Shown: positions 34,343-43,480 of the stretch, piece after piece | Position numbering within the stretch: position 1 is the stretch's first letter | Layout of the letters: each line of letters opens with the position of its first letter | Source of the DNA: Paenibacillus sedimenti | GTDB taxonomy: Bacteria; Bacillota; Bacilli; Paenibacillales; NBRC-103111 | Direction: 5' to 3' | Assembly: GCF_014534655.1 (NCBI RefSeq) | Contig: NZ_JACVVD010000002.1 | Coordinates: 682,001-746,000 of the forward strand | DNA length: 64,000 bases | The notes under the pieces: model-generated | Told to the model about the DNA's origin: nothing | Databases searched by the model: none | Seen by the model: the letters and a program-made list of their open reading frames with translations, nothing else | Program-made: the position numbers and the translations under genes

Positions 34343-34398
34343 AGCGTCACTCCTAACCTATCCTAATGATACTTAAATGAGGAAATAATTAAATTAAA

Positions 34399-34423
34399 TA
34401 AATATTAAATCATATAATATTTA
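34399..34423. promoter_or_regulatory. Possible MarR operator
   Basis: TAAATATTA (34399-34407) and TAATATTTA (34415-34423), perfect 9-bp arms with a 7-bp spacer, 57 bp upstream of the marR start. Size and position suit a MarR site, but the whole stretch is so AT-rich that chance repeats are common. Confidence 0.4.
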
Positions 34424-34497
34424 AATTGTTTAAATAAATAATACAACGCAGACATCCAAGTAGTCAATTGAAAAAATGCCCAAGCTCATCCTCCGAC

Positions 34498-34526
34498 TTG
34501 CATATCGTGCGTATCTTGCATATAAT
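34498..34526 (+). promoter_or_regulatory. Sigma-A promoter of the pheST operon
   Basis: TTGCAT (34498-34503), 17-bp spacer, TATAAT (34521-34526). Predicted transcription start near 34533, just before the T-box leader. Confidence 0.72.
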
Positions 34527-34550
34527 AACTGATAAATATACGTGAAATGC

Positions 34551-34809
34551 TTTGACGGAGAAGAGTACGCAGTGCTTCTTGACAGGGAGGGAGAGCCGGA
34601 GATTGAGAGCTGTCCCCGAGAATCAGGCTGCTGAAGTTCGCTCCCGAGCAGTCCTTTGAACGGAAGGTCATCATCTTCTTAAGTAGAGGGAACCGGACAC
34701 ACAATCGTCCGTTATCTGGAATGAAGTGAGATTCGCCCCCAAGGTGAATCTAATTAGGGTGGTACCACGGCTTTTTCGTCCCTTGTCCGGGATGGAGAAG
34801 CCTTTTTTT
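34551..34809 (+). ncRNA. T-box leader of pheST
   Basis: tRNA-sensing leader. The T-box core AGGGTGGTACCACGG (34756-34770) is canonical and base-pairs the 3' end of uncharged tRNA. The competing terminator is GGCTTTTTCGTCCC (34769-34782) with GGGATGGAGAAGCC (34789-34802), followed by seven T. The stem I region begins near GAAGAGTA (34560-34567), an AGTA-type motif. The specifier is expected to be a Phe codon because pheS follows; I did not fix its exact position. The left boundary is approximate. Confidence 0.9.
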
Positions 34810-34842
34810 GCGTTTATTTAGTTATTTAATATTTTTCGTGGT

Positions 34843-34981
34843 CCCCACAAAGTAATGTATAAACACTTATCGAAGTAAGTCGAAGAAGCTTGACCGCTTT
34901 AAGCGGAAAGTTTAGACGCCGACCGGACTGTTGCTCGATGCGGACGGACTATGCTTCGAAGCAGCGCGTCACTTTGCGGGG
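34843..34981 (+). repeat. Inverted-repeat-bounded element between the T-box and pheS
   Basis: CCCCACAAAGT (34843-34853) and ACTTTGCGGGG (34971-34981) are complementary except for one A/C mismatch and enclose about 117 bp. Inside are smaller hairpins, CCGCTT-T-AAGCGG (34894-34906) and the palindrome TGCTTCGAAGCA (34952-34963). It sits after the T-box terminator and ends 21 bp before pheS, so it would be part of the read-through mRNA. It may be a dispersed repeat or a second structured leader. Confidence 0.5.
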
Positions 34982-35001
34982 TAATATTAGGAGGGATTTG
35001 G

Positions 35002-36036
35002 ATGAAAGAGCGGTTAGAAGCTTTAAAGCAAGAAGCACTGCAGGAACTTAGCGGCGTGCAAAGCCAGCAGGAGCTGAACGACCTGCGCATTAAGTATCTG
35101 GGTAAAAAGGGTCCTTTGACCGAAATTTTGCGCGGCATGGGCGCATTAAGCGCTGAAGAAAGACCGGTGATTGGTCAAGTAGCGAACGATGTTCGTGCAG
35201 CAATCGAGACCGTCATTGAAGAGAAGCAAGCTGCCTACCAGCAGCAGGAGACAGAAAATCGTCTACGCGCGGAAATGATCGACGTCACGCTGCCGGGACG
35301 ACCATCACAGCAAGGAGCTGTCCATCCTTTGAGCAAAGTCATTCAAGAAATTGAAGATATTTTCATCGGGATGGGCTATACCGTTGCGGAAGGTCCGGAA
35401 GTTGAGCAGGACTACTACAATTTTGAAGCGTTGAACTTGCCAAAAGATCATCCGGCACGCGACATGCAGGATTCGTTCTATATTACGGAAGAGATCCTGA
35501 TGCGCACCCAAACTTCGCCCGTTCAAGTCAGAACGATGGAAAAACGCAAAGGTGAAGTGCCGATCAAAATCATTTGCCCGGGTAAAGTATATCGCCGTGA
35601 CGATGATGATGCGACACATTCCCATATGTTTACGCAAATTGAGGGACTCGTCATCGACCGTAATATCCGTATGAGCGACCTCAAGGGTACACTGCTTCAG
35701 TTTGTTCAAGAGATGTATGGAAAGCAGACCAAGATTCGTTTGCGTCCCAGCTTTTTCCCATTCACCGAGCCTAGCGTCGAGGTTGACGTCAGCTGTGCGA
35801 TGTGCGGAGGCGCTGGCTGCCGGACTTGTAAGCAAACCGGCTGGCTCGAAATACTTGGAGCGGGCATGGTGCATCCGCGCGTACTGGAGATGGGCGGCTA
35901 TGATCCGAAGGAATATACCGGATTTGCTTTCGGTATGGGCGTTGAGCGGATTGCGATGCTGAAATACGGCATCGAGGACATTCGCCATTTTTATACGAAC
36001 GATCTGCGGTTCTTGAAGCAGTTCTTGCATATATAG
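35002..36036 (+). CDS. pheS: Phenylalanine-tRNA ligase alpha subunit
   Basis: Catalytic subunit of the (alpha-beta)2 PheRS, 344 aa. An N-terminal coiled coil binds tRNA (about 1-85), and the class II core follows: motif 2 in [46 protein letters not shown] and motif 3 in [15 protein letters not shown] four-Cys cluster ([17 protein letters not shown], about 264-280) is typical of bacterial PheS. The ATG at 35002 follows AGGAGGG. Regulated by the upstream T-box. pheT follows 21 bp later. Confidence 0.97.
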   Translation: MKERLEALKQEALQELSGVQSQQELNDLRIKYLGKKGPLTEILRGMGALSAEERPVIGQVANDVRAAIETVIEEKQAAYQQQETENRLRAEMIDVTLPGRPSQQGAVHPLSKVIQEIEDIFIGMGYTVAEGPEVEQDYYNFEALNLPKDHPARDMQDSFYITEEILMRTQTSPVQVRTMEKRKGEVPIKIICPGKVYRRDDDDATHSHMFTQIEGLVIDRNIRMSDLKGTLLQFVQEMYGKQTKIRLRPSFFPFTEPSVEVDVSCAMCGGAGCRTCKQTGWLEILGAGMVHPRVLEMGGYDPKEYTGFAFGMGVERIAMLKYGIEDIRHFYTNDLRFLKQFLHI

Positions 36037-36057
36037 GGAAGAGGAGTTGTTGGAACC

Positions 36058-38511
36058 ATGAAGGTATCTTATCAATGGTTATCGGAATATGTGGACGTAT
36101 CCGGATATACAGCGGAGGAATTGGCGGAAAAGCTGACCCGAAGCGGAATTGAAGTCGATATAGTTGAGGATCGCAATAAAGGCGTAACGAATGTACTGGT
36201 TGGTTTTGTAAAATCCCGCGAAAAACACCCTGACGCAGATAAACTTAGCGTTTGTATCGTCGACGTAGGTCAAGACGAAGACCTGCAAATCGTTTGCGGC
36301 GCCAAAAATGTGGACGCCGGACAAAAGGTACCTGTGGCCGTCGTTGGAGCAGTGCTTCCTGGCGGACTGCAAATCAAACGCGCCAAGCTGCGCGGCGTCG
36401 AATCCCAAGGCATGATCTGTTCAGCCAAGGAACTCGGGCTGAATGACAAAATGCTGCCGAAGGAAATTCAGGAAGGCATTTTGGTCCTTCCGGAAGATAC
36501 GGCCGTCAGCAGTTCTATTCTAGATGTGCTCGCAATCAACGACAAAGTGCTGGAGCTCGATCTGACTCCTAACCGTTCTGATTGCTTAAGCATGCTTGGA
36601 GCCGCCTATGAGATCGCCGCAATCCTGGGCCGGGACGTCAAGCTGCCCGATTCGGAAGCAGCGCTGCAAGCCGCTGGATCGGCTGCAGGCAGAGCCGCTG
36701 ATCGCATCAGCGTGAATATCACAGCGACCGAGCAGTGCACGCACTACGCGGCTCGCCTGATCGAAGGCGTACGTATCGGCACCTCGCCGCTGTGGATGCA
36801 AAACCGCTTGATGGCGGCAGGTATCCGCCCAATCAATAACATCGTCGACATCACGAACTTTGTGATGCTGGAATATGGACAGCCGCTTCACGCATTCGAT
36901 GCGGATCGGCTCAATAATGGTCACATCGACGTTCGCCTTGCCCAACCGGGCGAAAAGCTCGTCACTTTGGACGATGTGGAACGTACGCTGGAACCACATA
37001 TGCTGCTTATCACCGACGGCACGAAGCCGGTTGGGATCGCCGGCGTTATGGGCGGCGCCAACTCCGAAGTGACCGAAGGCACAACGCGGATCCTGCTCGA
37101 ATCCGCGAAGTTCGCTGGCAGCTCCGTGCGCCGCACCTCGCGCCAGCTGGGCCTTCGCTCCGAAGCGAGCCTTCGCTTCGAAAAAGAAGTGAACCCGGAA
37201 GCGGTGCTTCCGGCATTGAACCGCGCTGCTGCCCTGATGGCCCAGTATGCGGCGGGTCAAGTCGCGGACGGCATCGTCGAAGCCGCGAGCGGCACCCACA
37301 AACCGGTCCGCATCGAGCTCGACACGGACCGTGTCAACAACTATCTCGGTACCGGCTTATCGCTGCCCGAGATCGCTCAAATCCTGGACCGTCTGAATTT
37401 CACTCACGTACAGACGGGCGAAAAACAGCTGCTCGTACACGTGCCGAGCCGCCGTGGAGACATCACCCGGGATGTCGATTTGATCGAAGAGGTAGCACGC
37501 CTCTTCGGATACGATAACATCCCGACAACCTTGATGAGCGGCGTGACGACGCCTGGCTCGTTGACCAAAGAGCAGTCGATCCGGCGCATTGCGCGGAATC
37601 TCCTGACCCAAAGCGGGCTGCATGAAGTCATAACGTACTCCTTCACGCATCCGGACCAAACGTCATTGCTGGCAGGTTTGTTCCCTGCCGCGAAGCCGGT
37701 CTCGCTCGCGATGCCGATGAGCGAGGACCGCAGCGTGCTGCGCACCAGTCTGCTTCCGCAGCTGCTGGAGGTTATCAGCTATAACCGTAACCGCAGCATG
37801 GACGATGTAGCGATCTTTGAAATCGCAAAAGTGTACACAACTGAAGAACAGACACTAGCTGCTCAGCCACAAGAGAAACATCTCTTGTCCATTGCATTAA
37901 CAGGCAAACGCCGTCATTCTCATTGGGCGCAAAAAGCAGAATCCGTTGATTTTTACGACATCAAGGGGATCTTTGACCGTCTCGTGAGTTACCTGGGTAT
38001 CGAAGGGCTTGAGTATGTATCTGCGGCACCAGCCGGTTTCCACCCGGGTAGGACAGCAGAGCTATATCTGAACAGCGCGAACGGCAAGCAGCTTATCGGT
38101 CGGGTTGGACAGTTGCATCCGGCACTGCAGCAGCAGCGTGATCTCGATGATACGTATGTGCTGGAGATCGAGTTACCACCGCTAGTGGCCGCAGCAAGCG
38201 ATACGATTGTTTACAAACTGCTTCCTAGATACCCGGCTATCGGGCGTGACCTGGCAGTTGTGGTGAATGCGAATGTACCTGTCGGCCATATGGAAAACAC
38301 AATTCGCCGCGTAGCCGGAGAGTTGCTCGAATCCATTCAAGTGTTTGATATCTACACGGGTGAGCGTCTGGGCACCGGACGCAAAAGCGTTGCGATCGCA
38401 CTCGTTTACCGTCACGCTGAGCGGACCCTGCTCGATGAGGAAGTGACTGAACTTCACGCTAAAGTCGTTGCGGCGCTTGAACAGGAATTTGAGGCCGAGT
38501 TAAGAAAATAG
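36058..38511 (+). CDS. pheT: Phenylalanine-tRNA ligase beta subunit
   Basis: Beta subunit of PheRS, 817 aa, close to the usual 800. Order: N-terminal methionine-aminoacyl-tRNA-binding-type domain (about 40-150, SREKHPDADKLSVC), B3/B4 editing region (about 210-390, NNIVDITNFVMLEYGQPLHAFD), B5 (about 405-475), catalytic-like core (TPGSLTKEQ onward), and a C-terminal FDX-ACB anticodon-binding domain (about 720-817, LLPRYPAIGRDLAVVV). GAAGAGGAG precedes the ATG. The segment around 36600-37800 is visibly richer in G and C than the ends. Confidence 0.97.
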   Translation: MKVSYQWLSEYVDVSGYTAEELAEKLTRSGIEVDIVEDRNKGVTNVLVGFVKSREKHPDADKLSVCIVDVGQDEDLQIVCGAKNVDAGQKVPVAVVGAVLPGGLQIKRAKLRGVESQGMICSAKELGLNDKMLPKEIQEGILVLPEDTAVSSSILDVLAINDKVLELDLTPNRSDCLSMLGAAYEIAAILGRDVKLPDSEAALQAAGSAAGRAADRISVNITATEQCTHYAARLIEGVRIGTSPLWMQNRLMAAGIRPINNIVDITNFVMLEYGQPLHAFDADRLNNGHIDVRLAQPGEKLVTLDDVERTLEPHMLLITDGTKPVGIAGVMGGANSEVTEGTTRILLESAKFAGSSVRRTSRQLGLRSEASLRFEKEVNPEAVLPALNRAAALMAQYAAGQVADGIVEAASGTHKPVRIELDTDRVNNYLGTGLSLPEIAQILDRLNFTHVQTGEKQLLVHVPSRRGDITRDVDLIEEVARLFGYDNIPTTLMSGVTTPGSLTKEQSIRRIARNLLTQSGLHEVITYSFTHPDQTSLLAGLFPAAKPVSLAMPMSEDRSVLRTSLLPQLLEVISYNRNRSMDDVAIFEIAKVYTTEEQTLAAQPQEKHLLSIALTGKRRHSHWAQKAESVDFYDIKGIFDRLVSYLGIEGLEYVSAAPAGFHPGRTAELYLNSANGKQLIGRVGQLHPALQQQRDLDDTYVLEIELPPLVAAASDTIVYKLLPRYPAIGRDLAVVVNANVPVGHMENTIRRVAGELLESIQVFDIYTGERLGTGRKSVAIALVYRHAERTLLDEEVTELHAKVVAALEQEFEAELRK

Positions 38512-38540
38512 TGTGACTTTCAGCATATTGGCAGGAAAAC

Positions 38541-38588
38541 AGGCTGGTCTTATCGAATTTGATGTCGATAGGACCAGCCTTTCATCTT
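38541..38588 (+). terminator. Hairpin after pheT
   Basis: AGGCTGGTCTTATCGA (38541-38556) pairs with TCGATAGGACCAGCCT (38565-38580), one G-T-type mismatch. The T-run after it (TTCATCTT) is weak, so it may attenuate and not fully stop transcription into zapA. Confidence 0.65.
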
Positions 38589-38606
38589 AAGGGAGGAAAA
38601 AGAAGC

Positions 38607-39518
38607 GTGAGCTCTGAAGAAAAAACGAGAATTACCGTTGATATATATGGCAACCAATACAAATTAATGGCCAGCACAAGCACAAATTACATGAAGCGTG
38701 TGGCCGAATACGTGAACGATCAAATGTTTCGCATAGCGAAAGGTTATCCTCGTCTGGATTCCCAACGAATCGCCGTACTTGCAGCCGTGAATATGGCAGA
38801 TGAGTGTTTCCGCATGAACGAAATGGTCGAACAGCTTAACAAAGCTCACAAAGAACAAGAAACCTCACTAGCAGGCTATGAGAAATTGCTTCAAGCTTAC
38901 AACGAACTGAAGCAGGAGCATGAGAAACAAAGCTTGCTGATTCAGCAGCACCAAACGGATAGGGAGACACTTCTTCAACAGTACCGGGAGGAAAAAGAAA
39001 CCTTAGTTCAGCAGTACCAGAGGGAGAAAGAGGCACTCATTCAACAGCATCTGGCTGATCAAGAAGGACTAACACATAAGTATTCTCAAGAAAAGCAGAG
39101 CATCGTAGAGCAGTATCAAGCCGACAAAGAAACGGCCACGGCTCAGCATCAAGAAGAGAAAACCAGCATCATCCAGCAATTCCAAGAACAGCAGGCCGGT
39201 ATCGTGCAGCAACTCAATGAACAAAGAACCAGTATCATTCACCAATACCAAACGCAAATCGACGCTTTACTTGAACAGCACCAAAAAGATCGAGAAACGC
39301 TCGCACAGCGCTTAATTGACGAAAAAGAGCAGCTGCTCGCACAAGCGCAGAGAGAAAAAGAAGAGCTTATGCAGCAAACGCTTCACGACGAAGCGCTTCA
39401 GAGGGAGCTTCACAGAGTGCAGGATGAATACAAGGAACTGCGTGAAGAGTATGCCAAACTCCAAACCGAATACAATGAATGGATCCAGTTAGTTGAAACC
39501 GATACCCCTGGAAGGTAA
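38607..39518 (+). CDS. zapA: ZapA-like cell division protein with a very long coiled-coil extension
   Basis: The first 70 residues are a normal ZapA domain, which crosslinks FtsZ protofilaments: TRITVDIYGNQYKLMASTS, YMKRVAEYVNDQM and LDSQRIAVLAAVNMADECFRM. ZapA is normally 85-100 aa, but this one has 303 aa. The extra 200 residues are one long coiled coil rich in Gln and Glu, built of degenerate 11-16-residue repeats such as QQYREEKETLVQQYQREKEAL. The start is GTG at 38607 behind GGGAGGA. The gene keeps its usual place between pheT and cvpA. The extension is real coding sequence in one frame. Confidence 0.92.
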   Translation: MSSEEKTRITVDIYGNQYKLMASTSTNYMKRVAEYVNDQMFRIAKGYPRLDSQRIAVLAAVNMADECFRMNEMVEQLNKAHKEQETSLAGYEKLLQAYNELKQEHEKQSLLIQQHQTDRETLLQQYREEKETLVQQYQREKEALIQQHLADQEGLTHKYSQEKQSIVEQYQADKETATAQHQEEKTSIIQQFQEQQAGIVQQLNEQRTSIIHQYQTQIDALLEQHQKDRETLAQRLIDEKEQLLAQAQREKEELMQQTLHDEALQRELHRVQDEYKELREEYAKLQTEYNEWIQLVETDTPGR

Positions 39519-39524
39519 TGGCGA

Positions 39525-40079
39525 GTGGCGATGAATACCTTAGATTACGTCATGTTGGCTATTGTAGCCTTAGGTCTGCTCCTAGGTTATTTGAGGGGAT
39601 TGATTGCCCAGATCGTTTCGATTTCAGGTTTTATCCTCGCCTATTTAGTTGCGTTCTATTTTTACCGGGACTTTGCCCCCTTGCTCCGAAACGCGGTCTC
39701 AATTCCTACATACCAGAACTATCAAAAGTATGAATTCATCGTAAAAGGACTGAACCTGGATACCTATATATTAAATGCTATTGCCTTTGCCATCCTATTT
39801 TTTGGCGTCAAATTCGCACTCGTCATCATAGGCAGAACCTTGAATGTGATTGCAAAAGTCCCGGGCCTTAACTTTATCAACCGCTGGAGCGGCGCCCTGC
39901 TTGGACTGGCCGAAGCGCTGCTGATTATCATCATTGCCGTTAATGTCATGACAATCGTACCCTCGGACGGCCTTCAAAAGCTTCTTGCCGATTCATCCAT
40001 TGCCCCTTACTTAATCAACGAACTGCCCAATGTTGCAGGGAAACTTCAAGAGCTTTGGAAACAGGGTATTCCAACATAA
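39525..40079 (+). CDS. CvpA family membrane protein
   Basis: Integral membrane protein of the CvpA family (YshB in B. subtilis), about 184 aa, with four hydrophobic helices (about 5-40, 62-90 and 105-140) and the block VPGLNFINRWSGALLGLAEALL. Its role in Firmicutes is not settled. GTG at 39525 or ATG at 39531 are both possible; GGAAGG suits the former. In Bacillales polX follows directly, but here a terminator and an unrelated region follow. Confidence 0.9.
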   Translation: MAMNTLDYVMLAIVALGLLLGYLRGLIAQIVSISGFILAYLVAFYFYRDFAPLLRNAVSIPTYQNYQKYEFIVKGLNLDTYILNAIAFAILFFGVKFALVIIGRTLNVIAKVPGLNFINRWSGALLGLAEALLIIIIAVNVMTIVPSDGLQKLLADSSIAPYLINELPNVAGKLQELWKQGIPT

Positions 40080-40120
40080 AAGCTGCCCCTCCTTTTGAGA
40101 TTGAAGGTGGCGCAGCTTTT
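40078..40120 (+). terminator. Terminator after cvpA
   Basis: AAAAGCTGC (40078-40086) pairs with GCAGCTTTT (40112-40120), with further pairing of TCCTT and AAGG inside. It ends the zapA-cvpA transcript before the accessory region. Confidence 0.75.
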
Positions 40121-40329
40121 GTTAATTTGATTACAAAAAGTAAGCGAGTTACTGAAATATCGTGGGACTGAGGGGGGATTCATACTTCGAAAAGCAGTTT
40201 TCTGTAACATCTGCAAAAACTGAACTTCACATTATGAAAAGACACAATGAAACTTGCAAGTAGTACCGGGTAAAAATCTCTCATTTAATCCTAACACTCA
40301 AGCCCCCCAAAAAATCCTGATGAAACCTT

Positions 40330-40724
<395 letters not shown>

Positions 40725-40849
40725 AACTTAAGCCTCGGTCATTTTCAAAAATCAATTACACTACTCAATCTTCATTTTTGTAGTTATTACAGAAACTAAG
40801 CAATTCAAGTTTAAAACATGTATAATTGGGAAAATGTTCTAAAAATAGA

Positions 40850-40878
40850 TTTACATAAGAACTTATGTTTGGTATAAT
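40850..40878 (+). promoter_or_regulatory. Promoter of the IS1595-like zinc-ribbon gene
   Basis: TTTACA (40850-40855), 17-bp spacer, TATAAT (40873-40878). Transcription would start near 40885, which rules out the open-frame ATG at 40865 and supports the start at 40925. Confidence 0.65.
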
Positions 40879-40924
40879 TAAAAAAAGAAACAAATGTTCC
40901 TATTTTTGTGTTCGAGGTGAAATC

Positions 40925-41515
40925 ATGGCTTTTCTCTTTTTTGATTCGTTTGAGCAGGATTTCCGGACGGAGTCGGACTGTGAGGACTATTTAATGAAAA
41001 AGCGTTGGTCTAACGGATTTTGCTGTCCGAACTGCGACAATAACACTTTCTACAAAATTCAGACACGCAATTTATTGGAATGTAAAGAATGCAGTGTTCA
41101 AATATCATTAACAGCAGGGACTGTTATGCACAATTCCAAGTTATCTTTATTGCTTTGGTTTCAGGCCATACAAGCTCTTATTCGAAATGATCAAAACCAT
41201 ACGATATCATCGTTAGCTAAGTTGTTAGGCGTGAATTATCGTACAGCCAAGTTATTAATTGCTAAGATTCAATTGGCCTTACATAAAGATCAAACCCAAT
41301 TAGGTTCCAACGCTCAGAAATCACAGAGAGCGGATATTCAACATGAAAATAAGCACTCAGCCACAAAGAAAGGTGCCGTAAATCTCCGCAAGTTCTACTT
41401 CCAAAATTCCAGAAGCGTTACATTTCCTGAGGAGATTTTGTTCACCAAGTGGATGAGTGCTTTCTTATCCGTTCGCTTATTTCCTATATTTTTAAAATGT
41501 TACAAGGTGTTGTGA
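40925..41515 (+). CDS. Truncated IS1595-like zinc-ribbon / HTH protein
   Basis: A 196-aa protein matching only the N-terminal part of IS1595-family transposases: DCEDYLMKKRWSNGFCCPNCDNNTFY with ECKECSVQISLTAGTVMHNSKLSL (zinc ribbon, about 15-75) and a helix-turn-helix SSLAKLLGVNYRTAKLLIAKIQ (about 98-119). The DDE/DDNx catalytic domain (ISXO2-like) is missing; the last 80 residues are Lys/Gln-rich and match nothing I know. ATG behind GAGGTGA, with its own promoter. Either the stub of an inactivated IS or a domesticated DNA-binding protein. No terminal inverted repeats were found. Confidence 0.8.
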   Translation: MAFLFFDSFEQDFRTESDCEDYLMKKRWSNGFCCPNCDNNTFYKIQTRNLLECKECSVQISLTAGTVMHNSKLSLLLWFQAIQALIRNDQNHTISSLAKLLGVNYRTAKLLIAKIQLALHKDQTQLGSNAQKSQRADIQHENKHSATKKGAVNLRKFYFQNSRSVTFPEEILFTKWMSAFLSVRLFPIFLKCYKVL

Positions 41516-41517
41516 CT

Positions 41518-42201
41518 CTATAGAGACCCGGCTTCGACCAGAGTTCCATTCAAACTATGTGCTGGTAATGAGGCCAACTTGACCAAATCCGGGGTCACAA
41601 GGATAGGGTCTCTTCCGGTAGCATGCATTTCAGTACGAATTGTACCTGGGTTGAACATATTGCAAAGGATATCTTTTTGATTCGCTTCATCGGCTACTGT
41701 TCGCGTTATTGACTCCAGTCCTGCTTTGCTGGCACTATAGGCTGCAAAACCACCTGCTCCGTTAACGGCTAAACCTGATGTGATGTTGATTATTCTACCG
41801 TAATTGTTCGTTTCAAAAATAGGGAGGCATTCTCTGATTAACAGGAAAGCACCTGTCAGATTGTTGGCGATATGATAGTTCCAGCTCTCTAATGATGTTT
41901 CTTTTGTTTGTCCAGCCTCAAACACAGCCGCGTTATTGACGAGAATATCAATACGCCCATAACTTTGCATTGCTTCTGCAACCAAATGCTGCACGTCTGC
42001 TTCCAGAGAAACATCAGTTTTTACGGCTATGCTTTTCCCGCCAAAAGATAAGATTTCTTGATGGACTTCCAACAATTTATGAAGTCTTCTCCCACAAATA
42101 ACGACCTGCGCGCCTTCCTTGGCAAAGGCGATCGCCGTTGCTTTGCCAAGCCCGCTGCCTGCACCTGTTATTATTGCTGTTTTACCGTTCAAGTCCCTCA
42201 T
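41518..42201 (-). CDS. Short-chain dehydrogenase/reductase
   Basis: NAD(P)-dependent SDR, 227 aa, Rossmann fold. Cofactor motif TGAGSGLGKATA (13-24), NNAAV (about 88), catalytic Ser in INITSGLAVN and YxxxK in YSASK (about 155-159). It ends slightly short compared with the usual 240-250 residues, with a normal-looking PAHSLNGTLVEAGSL end. GGAGCATG near the start gives a weak ribosome site. Convergent with the zinc-ribbon gene with a 2-bp gap. Substrate unknown. Confidence 0.9.
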   Translation of the reverse strand: MRDLNGKTAIITGAGSGLGKATAIAFAKEGAQVVICGRRLHKLLEVHQEILSFGGKSIAVKTDVSLEADVQHLVAEAMQSYGRIDILVNNAAVFEAGQTKETSLESWNYHIANNLTGAFLLIRECLPIFETNNYGRIINITSGLAVNGAGGFAAYSASKAGLESITRTVADEANQKDILCNMFNPGTIRTEMHATGRDPILVTPDLVKLASLPAHSLNGTLVEAGSL

Positions 42202-42368
42202 AATTCATGCTCCTTTACGATCATTCTTATTGGACTTAATAGTACCAGAAGGGATGAACGAAGAGAAATCAGACTTTCTTATGCGCCGTTTGAAAAAATA
42301 TTATAGCATCTTGGCATGCTTTGGATTATTTCTTAAAATAAGGATAACGAAGCTGCAGGAGGAACACG

Positions 42369-42706
42369 ATGATCCAATGGCCTACAAAGCTGATTCAATT
42401 TATGGAACGCCCTGTTCCTAAGTTTAGCCATATCGCGGCGATGACGCATGGCATGCCACCTGTGAATTGTCGAGGATACGGCTTTCATATAGATATAGAA
42501 AACGGACTTGCCGTTGTTTATTTGTTACGGAGTCAGTGGTTAAAGCTGAATGAATATCTGCGAAAACAAAAATGGCTGGCTGTACTCGTAACAGCTGGAA
42601 CAGATAATGAATCTTATCAGTCGCCGTAAGTTTTGAAGTGAAAGAGGTTTACCTGCAAACTCCGGGTCCTCAAGCAGGAATCCTTTTAACCGTGAGGAGT
42701 CAATAA
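42369..42706 (+). pseudogene. Degraded pyridoxamine-5'-phosphate-oxidase-like gene
   Basis: A strong GCAGGAGG precedes ATG 42369, and 86 codons read to a TAA at 42627 with RGYGFHIDIENGLAVVYLL and VLVTAGTDNESYQ, typical of a split-barrel flavoprotein N-terminal half. Past the stop, in the +2 frame, 42630-42703 reads VSFEVKEVYLQTPGPQAGILL, which looks like the C-terminal end of the same family. So a middle segment of perhaps 30-40 codons appears deleted, with a frameshift. The short 86-aa product may still be made. Divergent from the SDR gene. Confidence 0.6.
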
Positions 42707-42709
42707 AAG

Positions 42710-43411
42710 GTGCTGCCGTCACAAGTTCTGCCTGCTTTCCAAGGCGTCTTTCCTTCAACCATTGTTACAAGCTCCTTGAATGGGATTCCAAACATAACGA
42801 ACCTGTCAAGAGTATGGCACTTAGATCATGAACACGTTGCCATCGCAAATCAACTTTTACTTAAGACCGCTAGCAACCTATATGTAAATCCACTAGCACT
42901 CATAAAAATTGTGAATCCGTACGATCTGCAGCATTGGGAGTTGACCGTGAGCTACATTCGTTCGAATGTAGAAGACCCGCTTGTTGAAAGCATGCGCGAT
43001 GATATTCGTACCGTATCTTGGATGGCGGGTATACCTAACTCAGATAATGTGCGATCAGCAATGATTTTTAATGTATTATCCGTCAGGAAATGTTTAGAGG
43101 AGACGCAACATTTGACGGTAGTTCCAGAGCTGTTCGTCAGACAAGTGATTGAACGCAGTAAGCTGGAATGGGCGAAGTCGACGGATCCTTTTCATACGGT
43201 GCTGAGCGCCCGTGAACGTCAAGTATCGCAATATGTTGCCAAAGGACATACGAATGCTGAGATAGCTAAGGCTCTTTTTGTTAGCCCACGAACGGTTACG
43301 ACTCACATGGAGCGGATTTTTCAAAAGCTGAACCTGACTTCCAGGTCAGCATTAACCCGATATGTCGTCGAAAAAGGCTTGCTTACAGACAATGATAGCG
43401 GAACTCCCTGA
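42710..43411 (+). CDS. PPOX-type domain fused to LuxR helix-turn-helix
   Basis: A 233-aa regulator. The N-terminal two thirds (about 1-150) resembles a flavin-binding split barrel of the pyridoxamine oxidase superfamily: FPSTIVTSSLNGIPNITNLS and HVAIANQLLLKTASNLYVNPLALI. The C-terminus (about 165-230) is a LuxR HTH: LSARERQVSQYVAKGHTNAEIAKALFVSPRTVTTHMERIFQKL. A possible flavin- or ligand-sensing transcription factor. GTG start with GAGGAG about 10 bp upstream. It follows the degraded oxidase gene in the same direction and is in frame with its shifted C-terminal piece, separated only by the TAA. Confidence 0.78.
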   Translation: MLPSQVLPAFQGVFPSTIVTSSLNGIPNITNLSRVWHLDHEHVAIANQLLLKTASNLYVNPLALIKIVNPYDLQHWELTVSYIRSNVEDPLVESMRDDIRTVSWMAGIPNSDNVRSAMIFNVLSVRKCLEETQHLTVVPELFVRQVIERSKLEWAKSTDPFHTVLSARERQVSQYVAKGHTNAEIAKALFVSPRTVTTHMERIFQKLNLTSRSALTRYVVEKGLLTDNDSGTP

Positions 43412-43480
43412 AAATACGTAATCATACCGATACAACAACCGTTTCTCACTGTATATCATGAGATTTGTAGAAACAATCAA

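Noticed and set aside
36586-37299. 237-aa minus ORF opposite pheT
   Set aside because: Shadow in a GC-rich stretch of an essential gene.
38541-38580. Riboswitch before zapA
   Set aside because: Only a simple hairpin is present; it is better explained as a weak terminator of pheST.
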